Origin: Diatrype stigma
Taxonomy: Eukaryota > Ascomycota > Sordariomycetes > Xylariales > Diatrypaceae
Assembly (NCBI GenBank): GCA_022225965.2
Contig: JAKJXP020000197.1
Coordinates: 1-29,191, forward strand
Length of the DNA: 29,191 bases
Direction of reading: 5' to 3'
A program made the position numbers and the translations under genes. Position 1 is the stretch's first letter, and each line of letters begins with the position of its first letter. Below, one piece after another: positions 23,159-29,191 of this stretch. The notes beneath the pieces are model-generated. The model worked only from the letters and a program-made list of their open reading frames with translations, did not search any database and was not told where the DNA came from.

Positions 23159-24244
23159 ATGACCACCCTGAAGTTTGACCCCGACTTCGCAAGAGTCTTG
23201 CTTCCCTCCAAAGCCAAAGTGGCCAAGGGCCTCCGCCTACATTCACGGACCCCTTATCCCTCCGAGCTATACTAGACGCCAATCTCCAAACGCTCTGCAA
23301 CACCTTCACTTGCCCCCCGGGCGTGCAGGAAACCACACCCCCCGTGACGTCCCTCGACGGCAGCAGCACCATCACCGTGACGCGGTTCCTGCCGGAGTCA
23401 GTGGCGGTGCGAGGACCCCTAATACTAGTACTACTACTCCTGATACTCAGGCCCCGCAATGGGCCGCGATATCCGCGTTCGGGGGCGGCATGATCAGCGG
23501 CAGCGTGGAGATCTAGCGCAACGTAATCGCGCACGACGCCGAGGTGAGCCAGACGCAGTTCTTCGCGGTAGAGTACCGCGTCGCGCCCGAGCACCCGTTC
23601 CCAGCCGCGGTGGAGGACGTCTTCGCGACGGTCGTGTGGCTCCAGGGCAGCGCCGCGCAGTTCGGCGTGGACCCGGCGCGCATCATCCTGACCGGCCTGA
23701 GCGCCGGTGGAGGGGTGGCGGCGGGCGCGGCTCTGATCGCCAGGGACAAGGGGTTGGATCCGCCCGTGGCCGCGCAGGTGCTAAGGTACGCGATGCTGGA
23801 CGATCGCACTGCGATTGACGAGAGCTCGCCTCTATCTCCCTATCTCACGTGGACAGTGGCTCAGAACGATATGGGTTGGAAAACGTATCTGGGTGAGAGA
23901 GAGGTAAGTAGCTAAGTCTTTATGGCGATTGGTAAAGACAGAAGTGTTTGGAGCTGATCTAAGTGGTCCATAGCGGGAAGAAAGGACTAAAATGTGTTCC
24001 CGTACGCATCCCCAGCCAGGGCCAAGGACTTGAGTGGATTGTTAGTTACCTATGTCATGACGGTCTTCTTGATTTGTTCCGAGACGGGATTGCAACTTGT
24101 GCGGCGAGGATAGCGGCGGCGAATGTACCAGTGGAATTCCACCTTTGTACTGGATTGCCTCATATCTTTGACCTGATGGCTCAGGATGTTAATGCGACGA
24201 AGCTTGTTACCTCCAGCCGTTTTCGGTTTATGGCTAACATCTGA
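23159..24244 (+). pseudogene. Decayed HSL-type alpha/beta hydrolase (arylesterase-like)
   Basis: The reading frame of an alpha/beta-hydrolase-3 (hormone-sensitive-lipase-like) esterase can be followed across the region, but only by changing frame. The N-terminus starts at ATG 23159 (KFDPDFARVLLPSKA) and hits TAG at 23273. The homologous frame continues two bases over (DPLSLRAILDANLQTLC, ITVTRFLPES), then shifts again near 23410. It next reads GGGMISGSVEI followed by TAG at 23514, where family members have Tyr. The core beyond is well kept: VEYRVAPEHPFPAA and the elbow GLSAGGG. A probable intron at 23904-23973 follows, then YASPARAKDLSGL, another shift near 24052, LDLFRD, and GLPH with the catalytic His. 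The oxyanion-hole HGGG reads FGGG. At least three frame changes and one stop make a working enzyme unlikely. It lies about 320 bp upstream of the amidoligase gene on the same strand. Confidence 0.85.
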
Positions 24245-24567
24245 GGCAATTTAATCGTGGCAGTTCATGCTATTTATTGCGGATCCTATTGGTTGATATC
24301 AAACAGACTGTCAGTACGATACAGCCTTGGGCGTCACCCCGTCAGGCTTGTAAGGCCGCTAAACAACTATTGCGAGTTATGTTCTTCAACCAATGGGCTT
24401 GTTTTGAACATGTCGTCCCGTAAGCTGTTCTATCGAGCTATAACAATGTTATGCCCATTGCTGTCAAGGGGGACAAAGCAAAGTCCTCATCACTTCATCA
24501 CACACACACATCTATCAAACATCATATCCTTTCATCGGCAATTATTTAGCGCCACATATAACAGACA
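24245..24567 (+). promoter_or_regulatory. Upstream region of the amidoligase gene
   Basis: This 323-base gap between the esterase relic and the amidoligase must hold the latter's promoter and 5' UTR. A CA-rich stretch (about 24495-24520, CATCACACACACACATCTAT) lies about 50-70 bases before the ATG. No clear TATA box or operator was recognised. Confidence 0.45.
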
Positions 24568-26184
24568 ATGGCGTCTTCAACGGGATCTCAAAGACAGAAC
24601 GATGTGCGCCTCACATTCGGTGTGGAGGTAGAGTGCCTAGTTCCATGGGTGTTTGTTGGTCAGCAGGACCCTCAGGCGGATGTTAAAGGACTTCCGTCGG
24701 TCATCAGGGTGAGTAAGGACGATCTGAAGCACCGCGTTGAGGAGATGGGCGACCCAGACGATGCAGTAGGTGAGATTATCTTCGAGCAGTTTCGCAGCAC
24801 ATTCAACGAGTTGGGGCTAATATCGACTCTCACTAGCACTAGACCGGACAACCCCTACACACAGTGGCAGGTGGAAGGGGATGCGAGCGTGGACGAGGTG
24901 GACAGCCTCGGGTACGGGACAGACGACTCCGAGTTCGACCTGACTTCCCAGTGGGTCGCCGTCGAGATCCAATCCCCGGCCGAGTACGCCACCCCCGAAG
25001 GGTTTGAGGCCATCAGGTCTACCCTTGGTATCCTCACGCAGAAGTACCGAATGCGCGTGAACGAAACATGTTCCATCCACGTCCACGTAGGGCAAGGCAA
25101 CGAACCTTTCCCTCTTCACATGATTCGCCGCATAGCCGCGCTCTCTTACGCGGCCGAGCTGTTGCTGTTCACTCTCCACGACCCATTGCGAAGGGTTAAC
25201 ACGTGGTGCAAGCCGATGCGAGAGTACAGCAACCTGGCCCGGGGCTTACCAGACATCCCGTACCACGCGGGGGATCCAAATGAACCTGGCTTCACCACCA
25301 ACTGCCTGCGATACCTCGGAGCAGATGTGCGACACGGCGAAGAGCCGATTTCTTGGCGAGAGAAACACCTGGACGAGGAAACCATCAAGGCCTTCGAGCG
25401 AACCAGGCAGCCAGGACACTTCGAGCCGTTTCAAGGTATAGTAGGCCCCAGCAATCCCCAAGATAACGGCGCTACCCCCGTTCCGCAGCCAAGAGCGGCG
25501 AGCAATGAACACGACCAGACCATCGCCGAGAGAGTTCGATCGGTACTAACCACTAACCCTCTCCAAGAGAACGACGGCGACGATGCCACGTCCCGACACC
25601 AGCCCGCGCGGACGCGCAAGCTCCCCCGCATCGCACTACCGCGCTACACCGACGCGGAGATCCAGCAGCTCACGGAGCGGCTCGAGGACCTAACGGGCGA
25701 CGCGGTGCACCGCGGGGTGGCGGGCGAGCCGCGCGGCACGGGCGTGGGCGCGTTCGCGGGCGCGGCGCGGATCTTCGCGGCGCCCAGCAGCTGCCACGTG
25801 GCGGAGATGGTGTCGAGCGCGACCAGCGCGCGGGGCAGCATCAACTTCGAGCACTACCTGTGCGGGAGCGTCGCTTCCAGCCGCGGCGCTTCCAGCACCA
25901 ACAGCAAGCGGACCGTCGAGTTCCGGCTCGGCGAGGGCTCGCTCGAGGGCGCGTGGGTGGCCGCGTGGGCGCGCGTCTGCGTCGGGTTCGTCGAGTTCGC
26001 CCTGTTCGCCGGCGTCGACGAGTACCTGGAGGTCCTGGCCCGCTGCGAGGCCGCGTCGGAGAGGGACGGCGTGTACGACGTCCTCGATCTGCTGGATGAC
26101 CTGGGCTTGTATGCTGAGGCGCAAATCGCGGAGGAGAGGATCGCACAGAAGAGCAAGGAGTGGGGTATGAAATTTGTCGAGTGA
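24568..26184 (+). CDS. Amidoligase-family protein (glutamine synthetase-like fold)
   Basis: A single uninterrupted 538-aa frame; the ATG context is ACAATGGCG and no intron is needed. The N-terminus shows FGVEVEC (E20, E22), the GxExE signature of the putative amidoligase (COOH-NH2 ligase) family. It is followed by the WQVEGDASV region, VEIQSP (E133), the SIHVHVG histidines (H171, H173) and VEFRLGEGSLEG near 450-461. These spaced acidic, His and Arg residues are the expected metal, ATP and substrate contacts of the glutamine-synthetase-like fold. Between about 290 and 350 lies a Pro/Thr/Asn-rich insert of low conservation. The family joins a carboxylate to an amine using ATP; substrates of the fungal members are unknown, so none is proposed. 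There is no signal peptide or transmembrane segment. The 3' half is very GC-rich, giving long shadow frames on the opposite strand. No partner gene for a peptide-tagging system is adjacent. Confidence 0.9.
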   Translation: MASSTGSQRQNDVRLTFGVEVECLVPWVFVGQQDPQADVKGLPSVIRVSKDDLKHRVEEMGDPDDAVGEIIFEQFRSTFNELGLISTLTSTRPDNPYTQWQVEGDASVDEVDSLGYGTDDSEFDLTSQWVAVEIQSPAEYATPEGFEAIRSTLGILTQKYRMRVNETCSIHVHVGQGNEPFPLHMIRRIAALSYAAELLLFTLHDPLRRVNTWCKPMREYSNLARGLPDIPYHAGDPNEPGFTTNCLRYLGADVRHGEEPISWREKHLDEETIKAFERTRQPGHFEPFQGIVGPSNPQDNGATPVPQPRAASNEHDQTIAERVRSVLTTNPLQENDGDDATSRHQPARTRKLPRIALPRYTDAEIQQLTERLEDLTGDAVHRGVAGEPRGTGVGAFAGAARIFAAPSSCHVAEMVSSATSARGSINFEHYLCGSVASSRGASSTNSKRTVEFRLGEGSLEGAWVAAWARVCVGFVEFALFAGVDEYLEVLARCEAASERDGVYDVLDLLDDLGLYAEAQIAEERIAQKSKEWGMKFVE

Positions 26185-27806
26185 TTCCATAATCTCAACT
26201 GGGGATGGTAGAGTGATCGGAGAAGATCGGTGGCTGTTCCGGTTCTTTGTTCCTTCGTTCGTGAATGTTCGTTGTTTATTATTCAGCTCACTCTTGTTTG
26301 CGAACTTTGGAGCTCGGGAGGCCAGAGTAGTCTGTGAGTTCATCCAAAACCAGCCATTTGTACCAGCATAATATAAGAATTTCAATGTAACTACAATTAT
26401 CTTGGATCTTGTATAATACGAGGATTTCCGACCACCCCTTAGCTGACCCCCTCCCACATTGTATAACATAGTTACGTCCCCAGAACAGGTAGTAGGGATA
26501 CCTACTTATAGTTTGGGTATAATACAACTCAATAATAACAACAGATGAAATTCTTGTGCATCGTAGAATCGTAGATAAAAACTTCTAAGCGCTATTCGTA
26601 ATTTGCATATAACCCGCTAATCATACAAATGGCCTCAAGTCTGTAATGTCCATGGAAAGAAAAGCCCAAACGCCTGTGTCTAAGAATCCATGAAGGCTGA
26701 ATATACTCTAGCGTAGTATCCGCTGCCATGCATACATTAGAAGGGGCTCTCAGGTAGCATGCATGGAAGTCTCACCTGTCTAGGGGGGTCACCCGGTACT
26801 TTGGCGCCTTGATTCCGAGGTTGCGTAAGCTTATTAGTGGCTTGGTGAATCAGGAAAGAACCTCTGGTGTTGCGTAGCCGCATGTTGAAGGCCAAATTTG
26901 CCAGTGCTGCGGCTGTGGGGGAAGAATGCCAGGCCTTGTCTCGGGGGAAGGGCGCATAGCCACAGTAAAGTTGCTGTCGTAAGTCCCGGTGGGGTTTTGA
27001 AGGACGCGCTGAGATCCTTTGTTTGAGAGAGGGACGCTTGACTTCATCTTGTAGTTGAGAGGTATCATGGGGGTAGGATATCAGGTATAAATGATCCATG
27101 GTATGCGCGATACAGCGTTGAACGATTCAAAGGTTAGAGGCCGGAAAGTTATAAGTCTAAGTTCTTAAGGAGGTGTGAAGTATACGGAGCAGACTGCTGC
27201 GATACGTAGAATCTGGATATGGTAGCGCTACCAAGTTATGGAGAGTCGTTCAACTCACAAGGGGCATTATATATGTCGAAAAGACTGTCCAATATTCAAA
27301 GGATTTGTTTTCTTTTATAAGTTCTCTTACATCATACATAGTAGCGACTCAAGGTAAGATGGCTGGATGGTCGGGCGAAAACGTCCGGCTATGTTTGTTT
27401 GTACCAATTGTACGAAGTACGCAACGATGGAACGTCATGTCACCAGGCCTGATATGTTGTCGGCTGCGCTCAGTGTTACCGGCACAAGAAATGATGGCAC
27501 GAAAAAACCTGCTGGGCCTCAGTTTGTAATCTGGTTGCTGCAACGTGTAACGTGTCGCGTCTGATAGATTCGACCCGATCCTTGTTATTGAGAAATCCTG
27601 TCATTAACATTGACTTGATTGAACTTCTTAGCCACTGGGATGCATCCCATGACGTCACAGGGGTTTCAGCCACTAGCAGCCCTACCCGGGGAATGCCCCG
27701 TATTTTTTAGCATGGCGATCGCAGTCTCATAGGAGTTGCCTACGAAGTACTTCGTACATTGGGATAGGTATACTGTATAAGTGCTTTGGTAGAAATAGTA
27801 ACTACT

Positions 27807-27830
27807 ACCTAGTAACTAACCTAGTAACTA
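27807..27830. repeat. 12-nt direct repeat, two copies
   Basis: ACCTAGTAACTA occurs twice, head to tail. It belongs to the CCTAG-type motifs scattered over the intergenic DNA. Confidence 0.75.
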
Positions 27831-28032
27831 CGATATCAGGCTCGGGGCTCTCAGCTCAGGCTAAGTACGCCTTAACATTAACGGCTACATATCCGTTCAT
27901 CTACATTGAGAGGCTCTTATTGGCCTTTGCCCTGACAGCTCCGAAGGTAACATACGCGAATTTCCGAAAGAGGAGATAGTCTAGAAAGCGATCCATGCCC
28001 TCGGACCCAGTAACCTAAGCCTTACCTCCCCG

Positions 28033-28044
28033 CCCCCCCCCCCC
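28033..28044. repeat. Poly-C run
   Basis: Twelve consecutive C residues, preceded by CCCCG. Homopolymer length may be unreliable in assembly. Confidence 0.9.
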
Positions 28045-28428
28045 TTTTCAACTAAGCTGGCAGTTCCCTGAAAGAAGAGAACGATGACGATTGGTCAACG
28101 CCTCTTGTCTCTGTTCCCCGGAGTTCCGAACAAGGCACCACGATTACGCACTGATTTCGAAAAGCGCCCCCAACTGTCAGACCTGTGAATACCAAGGGCG
28201 GACCGTCGAGGACGTCCGTGTCAGCGTGCGTGAAGCAAAAGACCCCGGGGAGAGGGTGCGCAGGGTACTTGAGGGTATCGGGGTCAACAAGGCGACAGCG
28301 TTATACTTAGGAAGCAAATGGGCGATGGTTACCCAGCCAGAAGGGGTCGCAAAGGGGGGTTAATCGCGTCAAGACACTCCTAGGCACAATTGCAATAGCG
28401 CAAGCATATGACAATTTCTGTGGACTGA

Positions 28429-28442
28429 CCTACCTAGGTAGG
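28429..28442. repeat. 14-bp perfect palindrome
   Basis: CCTACCTAGGTAGG is its own reverse complement. Related CCTAGGTA words occur near 3571, 12315, 12373 and 22590. Confidence 0.85.
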
Positions 28443-28939
28443 AAGATAAAGTATTTGCAGAGTGTTTCAGAAAAGAGCCTGATGACGGTACTGGTTGTGA
28501 TGTGGCTTTAGATCTAGATCCAACAATGATAGTACTGCACCCCTTCAAGACGGCATTGCCGCACCAGGACTAAAACATGGCTCACTGTGCATGAAGGCCG
28601 ACATCCTATTACGCCCAAGACAATTCAAGGTCATGAGCTCAGCTAGGAGCATACACAGAAATCAAGGAGCGGCCGTTGACACTTACCCATGGAGAAGCAA
28701 CATGGCCAAATTCTCTAATACTCATACTAGGCATAGGCGTTGATGTAAACGCGAACAACCATCAATGTTCGAACTCACCGGCATACAAATGAGTAGCCAA
28801 TACAACCCCGTTAACGCTAAAAAAGGAACGAGTATCTATTTCTAACTTATCGCTATGTACACATAGAAACGCGCAAACACACATATACAGAGGGAAAAAA
28901 AAGACGAGACCTTCCGGGACTACGAAAGGAAGGCCGGCC

Positions 28940-29073
28940 CTATGGTATCCTCGGCAGGGTCTCACTGGGCATCTCCTCATCGGCCAAGGTTTCCGAATCC
29001 GAAGCGTGACCGGCGTCACGGACGGGAACGGCGACATAACCATCCGCGCTGTTACCGTCGTCCTTGAAATACA
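28940..29073 (-). CDS. C-terminal exon of an unidentified gene leaving the window
   Basis: On the minus strand a polypyrimidine-poor but valid acceptor (TGTGCAG) is followed by a 134-nt open stretch ending in TAG at 28940. It reads YFKDDGNSADGYVAVPVRDA and continues with an acidic, Ser/Thr-rich tail ending PSETLPRIP. Its third-position GC bias is like that of the real genes here and unlike the flanking AT-rich DNA. The phase needs one base from an upstream exon, which lies within 29074-29191 or beyond the right edge. Such acidic tails occur at the cytoplasmic ends of fungal membrane proteins, but the family cannot be named from this fragment. Confidence 0.5.
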
Positions 29074-29191
29074 CTGCACATTATGCTGGTCAGCACTGTT
29101 TCCATCTCTATCTCGAGTATGATGTTTCCGAATTACAGATATTGGAGAACAATATATGAGAATAGTACATTTCACATAAGATAAGATGAAA

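Larger units (their letters stand above)
26185..28939. other. Intergenic region, no supportable gene
   Basis: Open frames at 26737-27099 (minus, 120 codons) and 28091-28363 (plus, 90 codons) show no domain, signal peptide or convincing start context. The second has a somewhat coding-like GC-rich tail (RTVEDVRVSVREAKDPGERV), and could be a gene relic. Other structure: a 12-nt direct repeat at 27807-27830, a poly-C run at 28033-28044 and a 14-bp perfect palindrome at 28429-28442. Confidence 0.45.

Noticed and set aside
25690..26469. 259-codon minus-strand frame opposite the amidoligase
   Set aside because: Arg/Ala/Pro-rich shadow of a GC-rich coding strand.
26737..27099. 120-codon minus-strand frame
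   Set aside because: No recognisable domain, competing open frame in another phase and weak composition.
1..29191. CRISPR arrays, rRNA, prokaryotic operon signals
   Set aside because: None seen; introns and gene families show a fungal nuclear genome.

Overview
The window reads as nuclear DNA of a filamentous ascomycete (Pezizomycotina, probably Sordariomycetes; inference). The genes carry several short introns of about 50-150 nt with GTAAGT/GTATGT-type donors and CTAAC-like branch sites. The gene families are typical of such fungi: an NLR-type NACHT protein, a class I terpene synthase, a secreted M43 metalloprotease and a fungal amidoligase-family protein. Long gene-poor stretches lie between the genes, with low-complexity DNA, small minisatellites and many TACCTA/CCTAGG motifs.

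Layout: 1-4966 has no supportable gene; its left end holds an AT-rich hairpin that looks like a transposon or MITE remnant. 4967-8453 (minus) is a four-exon NLR with an alpha/beta-hydrolase (SesB-like) N-terminus and a central NACHT NTPase. 8454-13492 is intergenic, with three minisatellites and a 24-bp-arm palindrome. 13493-14895 (plus) is a six-exon class I terpene synthase of 353 aa. 14896-17644 is intergenic with short tandem repeats. 17645-18980 (minus) is a four-exon D-galactonate dehydratase-like enolase-superfamily enzyme of 381 aa. 19881-21119 (minus) is a secreted M43 (pappalysin-like) metalloprotease whose second exon ends in an in-frame TAG exactly at a splice donor. 23159-24244 (plus) is a decayed HSL-type esterase. 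24568-26184 (plus) is an intact single-exon amidoligase-family protein of 538 aa. 26185-28939 is mostly empty. A probable C-terminal exon of a minus-strand gene that leaves the window lies at 28940-29073.

The genes do not form an obvious operon-like or biosynthetic unit. The terpene synthase has no P450, transferase or transporter next to it in this window. The mixture of self/non-self recognition (NLR), secreted hydrolase, sugar-acid catabolism, specialised metabolism and a pseudogene is typical of a gene-sparse accessory region of a plant-associated or saprophytic fungus (inference). The points most worth a second look are the Ser-to-Gly change in the NLR hydrolase elbow, the one-base lesion and possible 3-nt micro-exon in the metalloprotease, the multiply broken esterase beside the amidoligase, and the long palindromes at 21-112 and 11057-11115.
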